Part shown: positions 19,279 through 29,058 of the stretch, one piece after another
Layout: the number at the start of each line of letters is the position of its first letter
Numbering within the stretch: the stretch's first letter is position 1
Origin: Acinetobacter lwoffii
GTDB taxonomy: Bacteria > Pseudomonadota > Gammaproteobacteria > Pseudomonadales > Moraxellaceae
DNA: 64,000 bases
NCBI RefSeq assembly: GCF_019343495.1
Contig: NZ_CP072549.1
Span: forward strand, 2,046,001-2,110,000
Direction of reading: 5' to 3'
Position numbers and translations under genes: made by a program
The notes under the pieces: generated by a model
The model's input: the letters and a program-made list of their open reading frames with translations, nothing else
What the model was told of the DNA's origin: nothing
The model's database searches: none

Positions 19279-21270
19279 CTATTTTTTTAACTTGTTATAT
19301 AAATGTAATAATACACGCTTATACCTATGATCATGAGCTACCGGTTGATCTAATTGACTTTTAATATAAGCGATCACATCCTCGGGACGCACCAAGGGAA
19401 TACCCGATGCTCGAGTATGCGGTAAATTATATGTAGGATATTCTACTAGAGTTACATATAACAAAGTTTCTAAGGTTATATTTTTATTGTTGCGTCTTTG
19501 TGATGAATACAAGTCCTGTGTTAATCCCCAACCTGCATAAAATGGTAAACCATAACAATAAACTTTTAAGCCTCGAATCAAAGCCTCAAAGCCACTAAGT
19601 GAGGTTATGGTATGTACCTCATCACAAATTTCAAAACATTCTAAAATAGAGGTGTTCAATTCAATCTGGTTAGCATAGGTCAACATGTCTTGGTCGGAAA
19701 TTTTCCCGACCCGCAGACCCGTTTGTACATCTGGATGGGGTTTATAGATAATATAACTGTCAGGATGATCTCCCCGCACCTGTTTCAGCAAATCCAGATT
19801 AGTTTTAATCCCGATTCCACCTAGCTGAATCGACATATCATCTTCAACCTGCCCCACGACCAATAAAACCCGCGAATGCTGAGGACGTTTTAATGGCCTT
19901 GACTCACCTACATTGTATTTTGAAATATTCAGATCGATCAGCTTTTGCTGTAAATCACGTGCTCTTTGAAGCTGCTGTTCGGTAAGATTAACTTGATTGA
20001 GAAGATTCTCAATTCCTGATGGTTTTGTCGCGTCATAATAGATACCGACATCATCAAAAACGAGCGAACATGGTCGAATTAAAGTGGCGCCCAATCCAAC
20101 AGATCGGATAAATCCATCCTCTACAGTAATCACATTTAGATAATTCTGATCTTTCAGTCGTTGCGCTTTTTTGCCCCAAGCAAGAGTTGGCTGATTTTTT
20201 TTAGGCTTTAGATAGCGTTGAAATTTTAGACTAAGCTTTGGAAAGCTTAAAAAGTCCGCAATAAATTTCTTTTTCCAGGGACTAAAACCATACGCAATAT
20301 AGGATTGACCTAGACGTTTTTGAAATTCAATATTCGGAATAATCAGATCTATAATATCTTCACATTCACAGCGCTCACCAGTAACTGGATTGACATAGCG
20401 TGCATAATGAAAATAAGCAGATGCAAATAAATGGTTGAGGGAACATTTGACACCACGTCTTCCATTTAAAATTTCCAAAGGTGCATATTGATCATCTGTC
20501 AGCCCCCATCCCGCATACCAGGGAACCCCAAAACAATGAACTTTCTTGCCACAAAGCAAGGCTTCAAAGCCCAATTGTGAACTGACCACATAGACTTCGC
20601 TCATATAGCCCAATAGCTCAATCGGATTATAGGCTTCCGTTAAAACCCGAATATTGGCAGATGCTAAATCTTGCGGTTGAAAATGGGATTGTGCTTTGCC
20701 TGCCAAGACATCTGGATGGGTTTTTACCCATATAATCGCATCTGGGTGATCAATACAGGCTTGTCTTAACATGCTTTTAAAGGTGTCAGGAGTAGCCCCT
20801 GCGTATTTGATTGATTGATCACCAAAAGTTTGATCAATAACTAAAATATTTTTAATTTTTCGATCAAACTTACCTAAATCTATTGTTTGAAATTTTTGAT
20901 TATATTTAGTAATTCCAAATTTTAAAATTTGGTCGATGGCATGCTGGGCACGAAGATTATCTCTAACACTCTCATCTTTTAAAATAAGGTTTTCTAGGTT
21001 TGATGGCTGTAGGGCATCAAAATAAATCCCCATTTCATCAACAACAAGCGATAGAGGTGGATAACCATCTTTACCCAAGCCCAGAGAGCGGACAAAACCA
21101 TCCTCCAGGCAGAGAGCTGTCAGACCTTTTTGTTTGGCTAAGGCTTGGGCTTTAAAGAAACTTTTTTTACGGCCCCAGCCACAACTTACTCGCAGGTTGG
21201 TTTGATTATTAAAAATATATTTATAGAGATTAACTATAGATAAGATATTTTTATTAGCATTTAGATACAT
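19279..21270 (-). CDS. kpsC: Capsule beta-Kdo transferase KpsC (two-module)
   Basis: 663 residues made of two tandem homologous modules (about 25-320 and 335-640). Each has the EDGF motif (CLEDGFVRSLGLG; TVEDGFIRSVGLG), a PSxLEN/PSGIEN element and an HPD motif (KTHPDVLAG; KPHPDVQTG). KpsC alternates two beta-Kdo linkages to extend the poly-Kdo linker on the lipid anchor. The size and duplication are those of E. coli KpsC. The start is 11 bases from the next upstream gene. Confidence 0.94.
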   Translation of the reverse strand: MYLNANKNILSIVNLYKYIFNNQTNLRVSCGWGRKKSFFKAQALAKQKGLTALCLEDGFVRSLGLGKDGYPPLSLVVDEMGIYFDALQPSNLENLILKDESVRDNLRAQHAIDQILKFGITKYNQKFQTIDLGKFDRKIKNILVIDQTFGDQSIKYAGATPDTFKSMLRQACIDHPDAIIWVKTHPDVLAGKAQSHFQPQDLASANIRVLTEAYNPIELLGYMSEVYVVSSQLGFEALLCGKKVHCFGVPWYAGWGLTDDQYAPLEILNGRRGVKCSLNHLFASAYFHYARYVNPVTGERCECEDIIDLIIPNIEFQKRLGQSYIAYGFSPWKKKFIADFLSFPKLSLKFQRYLKPKKNQPTLAWGKKAQRLKDQNYLNVITVEDGFIRSVGLGATLIRPCSLVFDDVGIYYDATKPSGIENLLNQVNLTEQQLQRARDLQQKLIDLNISKYNVGESRPLKRPQHSRVLLVVGQVEDDMSIQLGGIGIKTNLDLLKQVRGDHPDSYIIYKPHPDVQTGLRVGKISDQDMLTYANQIELNTSILECFEICDEVHTITSLSGFEALIRGLKVYCYGLPFYAGWGLTQDLYSSQRRNNKNITLETLLYVTLVEYPTYNLPHTRASGIPLVRPEDVIAYIKSQLDQPVAHDHRYKRVLLHLYNKLKK

Positions 21271-21280
21271 AAATAATTCA

Positions 21281-23356
21281 TTACAAATACTTATTAAGTA
21301 AACTTTTATTACGTTTTAAACTATTAGAATCATCTAAACCCTCTACAAGAATGGGATGATAAAAACGATTCTGATATTCAAAATTAAGAGATTTTGACGT
21401 TTTCATTAAAACTTTCTGAGTACTGAAATGGAGTGTCTGTGAACAACACCAACGACTAACATCCTGCAGAGCAGCTATACAATATTGGGTACCATAACTC
21501 ATATTAATACTAAAATACTCATCATTCATCCATTTATCATTTTCTAAATTATTTTGAATAAAATAGTTATTTAATTCTACACGCTTTTTATATAGAAATT
21601 TAGCATAGGAGTTAGTCATCATAGAAATTGAATAAATGCATCCGTAAGGATATCTATTAATAAAATCTATAGTTTTGTATAAATAATTTTTATTACCTCT
21701 CTTACCAAATTTTCCTGCGTAAAAATCAATATTATGCATTTCAAATTTTTCTAAAAAATTTAAAAAATCATCTGAATAAATAATAGCTTCATCTTCTACT
21801 AACCAAGCTCTCTCCATTTCAGGAAATTCATCAAAAGCAAAATAATAGCAGTAATCTCCTGAACGCCACATTATATCATCTTGATATCTTAGAAATTTAT
21901 TCTTTATTTTATCTTTATTTATAGATACTTTTGACCACTCACTAGGAATATTAACGATATTTTTTGTTTCATCTACAACAAAAATAACATTTGCACCCTT
22001 TTCTTTATAATATAAAGCTAATAGATTATTAACTTCATCCCAACGATAAGTTCTAATCAATATATTTGGTTTATATTTATTTTTTTTAATATTGGAAAAG
22101 GCAGTTCTCCCATTTATTATATTTTTTATAAAATTATAGCCCAAGTTAGTTGGATGAACTGTGCCATCATTTTCAATCATATCTTCAAAGTTAAAACTAC
22201 TATCTAATTGCAGAGTGTTATTAGAATAAAGATTATTTAATTTTTCTAAATTCCATATGGGGTGCTTATAAGACCCATTAACTATATATTTATTATTCTT
22301 AATATTCAAATTCTCCCTAGCACCTAGGCACCAAAAAATAAATTTTATTTTATCATTTAATTTTACAAAGTGATCAAGGATTTTAATTGCTTCATTATAT
22401 AAAATAGTATCATTCTCTAAATTAATTAGATCTTTATCAATAAAAGTAGGATTTAAAGATTTATTTAAAATATAAGAATTACCTATTCTAAAATCAGGTA
22501 CCATTAAAAAAATTTCTTTCCCAATTTCAGTAAAAAAATCAATCCACCTTATTAAACTTTTATCATAAAGACTTAAGCCAGAAAAACCTATTAAATAAAA
22601 ATTTGGATAGAAAATATCACCATTATATATTTTATCACGCCATCTCTTTATATGTGAAGGTCCTATTAATACACGATCTAAATTATCTTTAATTACTCTA
22701 CTATCAAAACTATCAACAAAGAATCGTTGATATTTTTTATTGTCTAAATTTGTATTTAATATCTTTTTTATATTTGAGTAATTAACAGATTCTAATTTAA
22801 ATATATCTTTATCCCACCATCTATATTTTTGCAATCTCTCAATTATCTCAAATTCAAATCTATAACCAATTACTTGTGCAGGATTTCCAGAACAAATTGA
22901 AAATGGAGGTAAATCATCAATTACAAGAGAGTTAGGAAGAACTATAACTCCATCCGATATAGTAACACCCGATTTAATAATACAGTTTTCCTGTATCCAT
23001 ACATCATTACCAATTTTAGTTAATGGAGTTTTATTATAAAAAAATCGGTTTTTCGATATTTTTTCATAATCACTTGAAATTACTTGAGGTATTCCATTAG
23101 AGAAATCACTATTTGAAAATATATTTTTTTCACCTAGAAATTTACCTATATTAACGTTCGAATCTATTTTGCTAAATCTTCCAATAATTACATCTCGAAT
23201 ATTAGCATTCTTACTAATATTAGTATAAGCGCCAATAGAAAAAAAACCTCTAATCTTCCAAGAGTTAATTAAGCAAAACTCCTCAACAAACCCATAACCT
23301 TCAATTTTATTTTCATTCAATAAGTTATCTAAATAATTTAACATTTCCACATCCAA
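21281..23356 (-). CDS. Three-domain capsule enzyme: acyltransferase, SGNH-like, transferase
   Basis: 691 residues, very AT-rich. Residues 30-165 form a left-handed beta-helix acyltransferase (IGAYTNI, IGNDVWIQ, VIVLPNS, then SGNPAQVIG as in O-acetyltransferases). Residues about 228-415 resemble an SGNH hydrolase fold: GPSH (232-235) in place of GDS, then DGTVHP (397-402) near the end as the Asp/His block. Residues 430-620 look like a glycosyltransferase-type domain (ILIRTYRWDE, AWLVEDEA) of a family I do not recognise. It probably builds and decorates the capsule repeat. No such fusion is known to me; the domain calls beyond the first are tentative. Confidence 0.65.
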   Translation of the reverse strand: MDVEMLNYLDNLLNENKIEGYGFVEEFCLINSWKIRGFFSIGAYTNISKNANIRDVIIGRFSKIDSNVNIGKFLGEKNIFSNSDFSNGIPQVISSDYEKISKNRFFYNKTPLTKIGNDVWIQENCIIKSGVTISDGVIVLPNSLVIDDLPPFSICSGNPAQVIGYRFEFEIIERLQKYRWWDKDIFKLESVNYSNIKKILNTNLDNKKYQRFFVDSFDSRVIKDNLDRVLIGPSHIKRWRDKIYNGDIFYPNFYLIGFSGLSLYDKSLIRWIDFFTEIGKEIFLMVPDFRIGNSYILNKSLNPTFIDKDLINLENDTILYNEAIKILDHFVKLNDKIKFIFWCLGARENLNIKNNKYIVNGSYKHPIWNLEKLNNLYSNNTLQLDSSFNFEDMIENDGTVHPTNLGYNFIKNIINGRTAFSNIKKNKYKPNILIRTYRWDEVNNLLALYYKEKGANVIFVVDETKNIVNIPSEWSKVSINKDKIKNKFLRYQDDIMWRSGDYCYYFAFDEFPEMERAWLVEDEAIIYSDDFLNFLEKFEMHNIDFYAGKFGKRGNKNYLYKTIDFINRYPYGCIYSISMMTNSYAKFLYKKRVELNNYFIQNNLENDKWMNDEYFSINMSYGTQYCIAALQDVSRWCCSQTLHFSTQKVLMKTSKSLNFEYQNRFYHPILVEGLDDSNSLKRNKSLLNKYL

Positions 23357-23380
23357 TTAAAAAGGAAATTTATCCTATAT

Positions 23381-25603
23381 TTATATTTTTTTCTTAATAA
23401 AATCTACAACAAAAGCTTTTGGATCTCTCTTTAATTTCCTGATTTTTCTCATTAAAGGAGATATTTCACTAGCTAATTTATCAGATTTTTTTAATACTTT
23501 TTTATCTACTGCACTAGTAGTAGCACTCTTTAAGTTTTCAATTTTCAACATAGCATTTAAATAACTTCTATTATTATAGCTAAAAAGAGGATTTAAACCA
23601 GAAAACCATGTTTTTCCTTTAAAGTTAAAAAACTCGACATTAATATAATCGTAGGCATGTGATTTTCTATTATCAAACTCTTTAATAATATCTTTTGCAG
23701 TAAACCAACTATATTTTTCTGTAATCAACCAGTTAAACAAGTTTATAGTTTTACTTTCATTTAAATCAAATACTTTATTATTATATAAGTCTTTAATAAT
23801 AATCTCCAGACTTTCTATCTGCTTAGTCAATGCACCATTAAAACTATAATATGCATTACCAACAGTATAAACAGGTTTATTATGTGCAAGCGCTAACAAC
23901 CCCACACCTGAATTATATAAAAGAACAGCATTTACACAATCTATTACAGCATGTATATTCTCATTATTTAAATTGGTTACATTTTCATAATTAAATCTAT
24001 TAGCTTTTTTATCTAATGGGTGTGGCTTAATGACAAATTGGATATTTTTATTTTTAATTATAGTATTTTCTAATTCATCTAAAAACTCGTCATATTTTAA
24101 ATAACCTTCATTAAAAAATGTAACAGCCATATCATCATTAAGTTGAAGAGGAATAAAAATAGATTGTTTAAATTTTAGTATTTCTATACTTGGTTTAGAA
24201 ATCGTTTCATCATAAGTCTCCATTGACTCTAAAGTATGAGACCCTGTTACTAAACTATTTATATAGTTTTTTGTTAAAAAAATATCTTCTTCACTTAGTT
24301 CTTTATCTAATATTTTTGTATTTTTAAAGTCATTATCATCATAACTAACTTGGTTAGCATAATAGATAGAGTTTGGCAGACCTCCTCGCTCTACAACTGA
24401 AACCTCTACACCATTTTTCTTTGCAAAATCAAATAAATCTTTATATTTCTTATGACTTTTCATATATGGATTAAACATACATAAAAAATCAACTTTGCCT
24501 TCAGAAATAAGCTTATAACCTTCGACAATTTCTTCCAAATTATTCCTTGATAAAACTTTTAAATTATAACCAAGATATTTTAATGGTAAAAAATATCTCC
24601 AGTTTTTATAGTCATTCATTAAGCAAAGACAGTTTTTATCTTTAATTAAATAATCAGCTTCTAATACCTTTTCCTCTTTTTCAATATAAGCTGAAATCAC
24701 TTCATTAAATTTCTCTCTCTTCCAGTCATTGTTATTAGTCCAATAACCATTACTTTTTGGTTTTGGATGCCATAAATGGTAAGCTTTATATCCTAGACTT
24801 TCATTAGAAAACATCACAGCTTCAATATATCTTCTGAAACCTGAATAATTTTTATCTCCCCAAAAAGAATCTTTTAATGGACCATAAAAGTCTTTATTTA
24901 ATTGTTCTGGCTTAGGGATATCTGAGCAGATCAACCCAATTCTTAACATTAAATCAAAATCTTCTGAACCATGCCCTCTAAATTTGTCACAGTATCCTCC
25001 TATTAAATTAAATAGTTCCTTAGTCATGAAAAATACATTACTATAGCTTGTATAGAATTCTATATCTTTTCCATATTCAGCTTTAGAAACAAAATAATCT
25101 AACTCTTTGATAAAACTTACTTTATCTTCACTATTCCAAAATTTATTTGTTTCATTTTCCTCTAAATGACATATTGACATTGTTAAAAATCTTTTTGGAT
25201 AAATATGCATTTTTAATTGTTCTGCATCTTTCGCTAAATTAGCAAAAACATTTTTATCAAATACAAAATCTATATCAGATAAAAGAAAATATTTAGTTTT
25301 TACATTATTAACAGCAATATTACGTGCTTTAGCTAGTGAAAATTCCTCTCTATCATTCTCAAAAATATAATTTGCTCCATATTTTTCACAAATATTTTTA
25401 ATCTCTGTAGCAAAAAAATCCTCAGAGCCAAAATCTACAACATTAATTTCCGGCTGTGGACTATAATAACTTAAGCAAAACTCTAATCTTTCTAAAATCC
25501 AAGGGGTAATATCACTTACTCTTATACATAAACAATAGGTAATATCTTTAGGTGTTACAGATATATTTTCTTTTACGAAAAAACTTTCTAATTGTGTTAT
25601 CAC
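23381..25603 (-). CDS. Two-domain capsule polymerase candidate (GT2 plus Capsule_synth-like)
   Basis: 740 residues, AT-rich. The N-terminal half (17-270) is a GT-A fold family 2 glycosyltransferase: nucleotide region VVDFGSED, acidic metal motif SDIDF, and GHGSEDFDLMLRI as in chondroitin/heparosan-type polymerases. The C-terminal half (about 320-640) resembles capsule synthesis transferases, with VIKPHPLDKK and NSGVGLLALAHNKPVYTVG. The last 60 residues are basic. Two transferase modules in one chain suggest a processive polymerase making a two-sugar (or sugar-phosphate) repeat; the actual polymer cannot be read. The gene ends 25 bases before the three-domain gene starts. Confidence 0.7.
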   Translation of the reverse strand: MITQLESFFVKENISVTPKDITYCLCIRVSDITPWILERLEFCLSYYSPQPEINVVDFGSEDFFATEIKNICEKYGANYIFENDREEFSLAKARNIAVNNVKTKYFLLSDIDFVFDKNVFANLAKDAEQLKMHIYPKRFLTMSICHLEENETNKFWNSEDKVSFIKELDYFVSKAEYGKDIEFYTSYSNVFFMTKELFNLIGGYCDKFRGHGSEDFDLMLRIGLICSDIPKPEQLNKDFYGPLKDSFWGDKNYSGFRRYIEAVMFSNESLGYKAYHLWHPKPKSNGYWTNNNDWKREKFNEVISAYIEKEEKVLEADYLIKDKNCLCLMNDYKNWRYFLPLKYLGYNLKVLSRNNLEEIVEGYKLISEGKVDFLCMFNPYMKSHKKYKDLFDFAKKNGVEVSVVERGGLPNSIYYANQVSYDDNDFKNTKILDKELSEEDIFLTKNYINSLVTGSHTLESMETYDETISKPSIEILKFKQSIFIPLQLNDDMAVTFFNEGYLKYDEFLDELENTIIKNKNIQFVIKPHPLDKKANRFNYENVTNLNNENIHAVIDCVNAVLLYNSGVGLLALAHNKPVYTVGNAYYSFNGALTKQIESLEIIIKDLYNNKVFDLNESKTINLFNWLITEKYSWFTAKDIIKEFDNRKSHAYDYINVEFFNFKGKTWFSGLNPLFSYNNRSYLNAMLKIENLKSATTSAVDKKVLKKSDKLASEISPLMRKIRKLKRDPKAFVVDFIKKKI

Positions 25604-25619
25604 TTAAACTTCCTCATTC

Positions 25620-27305
25620 TTATAAATCTAAAGCAACTTTCGCCGCTACTGCAATTTGATACAACACTTGAGTAATACCACGCGTTAACTCAATACCCTT
25701 AGTCTGCGCTTTAGGCAAGACTAAAATCTCATCACCTTGCTTAATTTTTTCGCCTTTACGCACCAGTTCAGCCTTACCATTTTGTCGAATCACAATCACT
25801 TTGGATTTATTCGATTTTTGGCTAAAACCACCGACCTGCTCAATATAGTTTTTGGCACTTAAACCATTTCTATATTCAATACCATTTGGGAAAGCAACTT
25901 CACCATGTACCATAATCACGGATGTTTTTTCTGGAATATGTAAAATATCGCCTTGTTCCAATATCACATCTTGAAAAGTATCTGGATTCAGCACCACCTG
26001 CCCTTTAGGCTCTACTTGACGCGCTTTAGCAATAAACTGCTTGACCAATTCTGCATCGCGCAAACGTAAAGCTGCTTCTTCCTGCGTGCTTGAGCGTGCA
26101 TTAAATGTGGTTTCTTCCAACTTATCTAGAGCGACATTTAACATCTCTTTTTGGCGCTTGGCCACAGAAGGACGGAACAATTGCAAAGATTCCACTTCAG
26201 CCAAAGCATTCGGTTGTAGCTGCGTCAATACATCACTCAGTTTAGCGCCATAAGGCAATACAACGGCGTGAGCACCATTGTGTGCGCCATCCACACGTAC
26301 TTGAATGGTACCCGCATAGCGGTCAGCCGTAACGGTGACAATATCGCCATCTTCCACCATTATATTATGCGCTTGATTCAGCGAGTAATATTCACTTCTA
26401 TACTCTGCACCTTGTCGACGCTGAATACTGACATTGGTCGCCCCAGGTTTAAGTTTGGCAAATGCCAATGCCTGTGCCAAGCTAACCGCAGGCGAGTTAA
26501 ACTCAAAATCATGCTGGTTATAGACTTCACCAGAAACATTAAAGGTATGAGTGCGCTGTCCTACCACAATCACATCGCCATCCCGGAAAGAGAAAGGGCG
26601 AATTTGACCTTGTAGCAGAAAGTCATATAAATCGACCTGCTGAATCGTTTGGCCATTGCGCATGACTTTAATATCAATATAGCTGCCACGCTCCGGATCC
26701 ACCCCACCCGCACGGTCCAAGTAAGCAATGACACTATCATTGGCGACACCACCATAATTACCCGGCTGATTGACAAATCCGGTGACCATCACCTTCACGG
26801 GCTGGGCTTGCTCGAGGGCTGCATACACGCCCACATTGGAGACATAAATACGGCGGACCTGCGCTTCAACTACCGATTGCAAATTGCCATTTCGAACACC
26901 TGCGACTTTGACTGGCCCTACATTTGGAATAAAAATATTGCCTTGTGGATCGACGGTTTGAGTGCCGTTAAACTGATAAGCGCCCCAGAGACGTAAATTA
27001 ATATTATCGCCCGGGTTAATCTGATAACTACTATTGAAGGTTGATCCTGCAGTTGAAGCAAAAGCGCCTTTAAACAGCTGTGAACCAAACATCTTGTTTT
27101 GAATTGGATATTTCATTGAGCTGCTTGGAGAAAGCTCAACCACAGACTGGCTGTTTAACAGGGCAGTACTGTTAGCACTTGCTGTATCGAAATTTCCGCC
27201 ACTGAAGGTCTGAGATACTTCGCTTGGCAATAAACTTGGATCAAATGCATAACCAGCCGTCGCACAGGCCAATGATAAAACTGATAATAACGCAATTTTT
27301 TTCAT
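25620..27305 (-). CDS. kpsD: Capsule export outer-membrane protein KpsD
   Basis: 561 residues with a signal peptide (cleavage likely after AGYA, about residue 20) and no lipobox Cys, as in E. coli KpsD. A Poly_export domain follows (YQINPGDNINLRLWG, DPQGNIFIPNVGPVKVAG) and several SLBB repeats (VMVTGFVNQPGNYGG, FNVSGEVYNQHDFEF, VMVHGEVAFPNG). It should form the periplasm-spanning export channel with KpsE. The gene starts four bases beyond the kpsE stop. Confidence 0.92.
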   Translation of the reverse strand: MKKIALLSVLSLACATAGYAFDPSLLPSEVSQTFSGGNFDTASANSTALLNSQSVVELSPSSSMKYPIQNKMFGSQLFKGAFASTAGSTFNSSYQINPGDNINLRLWGAYQFNGTQTVDPQGNIFIPNVGPVKVAGVRNGNLQSVVEAQVRRIYVSNVGVYAALEQAQPVKVMVTGFVNQPGNYGGVANDSVIAYLDRAGGVDPERGSYIDIKVMRNGQTIQQVDLYDFLLQGQIRPFSFRDGDVIVVGQRTHTFNVSGEVYNQHDFEFNSPAVSLAQALAFAKLKPGATNVSIQRRQGAEYRSEYYSLNQAHNIMVEDGDIVTVTADRYAGTIQVRVDGAHNGAHAVVLPYGAKLSDVLTQLQPNALAEVESLQLFRPSVAKRQKEMLNVALDKLEETTFNARSSTQEEAALRLRDAELVKQFIAKARQVEPKGQVVLNPDTFQDVILEQGDILHIPEKTSVIMVHGEVAFPNGIEYRNGLSAKNYIEQVGGFSQKSNKSKVIVIRQNGKAELVRKGEKIKQGDEILVLPKAQTKGIELTRGITQVLYQIAVAAKVALDL

Positions 27306-27308
27306 AAT

Positions 27309-28406
27309 TTATTCTCTGTGCTCACGGATAATCGAATGGATCAGCAATCCAATACCAAAAATAATATTCAACAAAATAAATGAAGTTAGACTGATATAGA
27401 CTTTACGCGGATATAAAGCATCCTGGGCTAAACGCGGTGTCGCAATCACCACCAATTTCTTGAGCTTACGTGAGGCTTCTAATCGAGCTTTTTCTAAAGA
27501 GACCAAAGAGATTTTATAAAGATCAGCTGCAAATTCAACCTGCGCTTTCAGAGCTTCAAAGTCCGCTACATTTTTATTCAATTTCAAATTATTTGGTGAA
27601 GTCAGTTTTGAACTTTCAGTATTAATTTGCTGTTGCAAGGCTGCGATCTGACTCCGTAACGCCACCACTTGAGGTGCTTCAGGCGTCAAATAACTAAGTA
27701 AAGTGCGCTCTTCAGTTTTCAATTGTGCCAAACTACTCTGTAAACCTGCAATCAGTGTAGCCACCGCTTTGGCTTGTAATTCAGGATCAAAAATTTCATT
27801 TTCATTTTGGTACTGGAGTACCGCCTGACGAGCCTCATCTAACTGCGCTGTTGCTTCTGTATATTGTTTCTCTGCAAATACTTGTTGCTCTTGCGCAATG
27901 GTCTGGGAAATTTCATTGATAAACTCATCACTTTGCTTTAATACTTCTTGATTGAGTTTCAGTGAGAACTCTGGCGAAAATCCCTGAGCATGCACATGTA
28001 GCATCATGGTTTGCTCATCAAGTTCGACTTTAATCATTTTATTAAAATATTCGACCAAGTCTTCGATTGAGGCATCTTGAGGTAGTGCAAAGATTGGGTC
28101 ACTGACCGATGAAAATTCTTTGCGCAGATTCAGCGTTTGATCCAGCCTCTCGATCATATCGCGAGAACCAATATACTCTTTCAGAATTTGAGAGTCTTCA
28201 CGACTAGTATTGGGCACGCCCAACAAAGCGCCTATTCCTGCAGTATCAGCCACTGGCGTATCTGCCACCTGCTTCACCAACAGTATCGAAGAAGACTGAA
28301 AACGGTCTTTCGCAAAGGCAAAAAGATAAAAAACAATAATCAATACCGGAATAAGAACACAGCAGGTATAGGCAATCCAAAGCCGCTTATTTATTTTAGC
28401 TTGCAT
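27309..28406 (-). CDS. kpsE: Capsule export polysaccharide co-polymerase KpsE
   Basis: 365 residues: a membrane helix near the N-terminus (about 10-28), a large periplasmic coiled-coil region (about 150-300, heptad-like with many Gln, Glu and Ala) and a C-terminal membrane helix (about 335-358). This is the PCP-3 layout of KpsE/BexC/CtrB, which couples the KpsMT transporter to KpsD. Its start overlaps the kpsT end by 11 bp, indicating translational coupling. Confidence 0.92.
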   Translation of the reverse strand: MQAKINKRLWIAYTCCVLIPVLIIVFYLFAFAKDRFQSSSILLVKQVADTPVADTAGIGALLGVPNTSREDSQILKEYIGSRDMIERLDQTLNLRKEFSSVSDPIFALPQDASIEDLVEYFNKMIKVELDEQTMMLHVHAQGFSPEFSLKLNQEVLKQSDEFINEISQTIAQEQQVFAEKQYTEATAQLDEARQAVLQYQNENEIFDPELQAKAVATLIAGLQSSLAQLKTEERTLLSYLTPEAPQVVALRSQIAALQQQINTESSKLTSPNNLKLNKNVADFEALKAQVEFAADLYKISLVSLEKARLEASRKLKKLVVIATPRLAQDALYPRKVYISLTSFILLNIIFGIGLLIHSIIREHRE

Positions 28407-29058
28407 ACGCTTTATATACCCCTACTGCATCTTGCACATTATCAAAATATTCTGCTTTACCATCCCGCACCAAGAAAGCGACATCACAATTGCGGGTCAA
28501 GTCTTTTAAGTCATGAGAAACCATAATAATATTTGAATTTTCTTTAAGTTCGTCAAGTAAAGCCTGACTCTTTTTTCGAAAAGACGCATCCCCTACAGCA
28601 CCCGCTTCATCGAGCAAATAATAATCAAAATTAAAGGCCATACTTAAACCAAAACCAATCCGGCTACGCATACCACTCGAGTAACTTTTCATCGGCATAT
28701 CAAAGTATTTACCAATTTCAGCAAACTCTTCAACAAAATTTACCACATGTTCAACTTCATCATGACGATTTACATAAAGTCTGGCGACAAAGCGCACATT
28801 CTGTCGGGCCGTTAAACTTCCCTGAAATCCACCTGACAACGCGACTGGCCAGGAAATGGTTTTATTAGTAACTACCCTTCCAGAATCAGCATAGTCAATT
28901 CCTCCAATAACCCGGAGCAAGGTACTCTTGCCGGCACCATTTTTTCCTAAAAGGGCCACACTTTTGTTTTCAGGTAAAATCGCATTTAAATCTTTAAATA
29001 CATAATGCCGACCTTTAGGCGTTGCGTATGATTTGGTTAAATTTTTGAGTTCGATCAT
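28396..29058 (-). CDS. kpsT: Capsule ABC transporter ATP-binding protein KpsT
   Basis: 220 residues, the normal size for KpsT/BexA/CtrD. Walker A is GKNGAGKST (38-46), the signature is SSGMRSR and Walker B YYLLDEAG, followed by the His switch MVSHD. It powers export of the lipid-linked capsule polysaccharide through KpsM. It overlaps kpsM by four bases (ATGA), typical of coupled translation. Confidence 0.95.
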   Translation of the reverse strand: MIELKNLTKSYATPKGRHYVFKDLNAILPENKSVALLGKNGAGKSTLLRVIGGIDYADSGRVVTNKTISWPVALSGGFQGSLTARQNVRFVARLYVNRHDEVEHVVNFVEEFAEIGKYFDMPMKSYSSGMRSRIGFGLSMAFNFDYYLLDEAGAVGDASFRKKSQALLDELKENSNIIMVSHDLKDLTRNCDVAFLVRDGKAEYFDNVQDAVGVYKAYAS

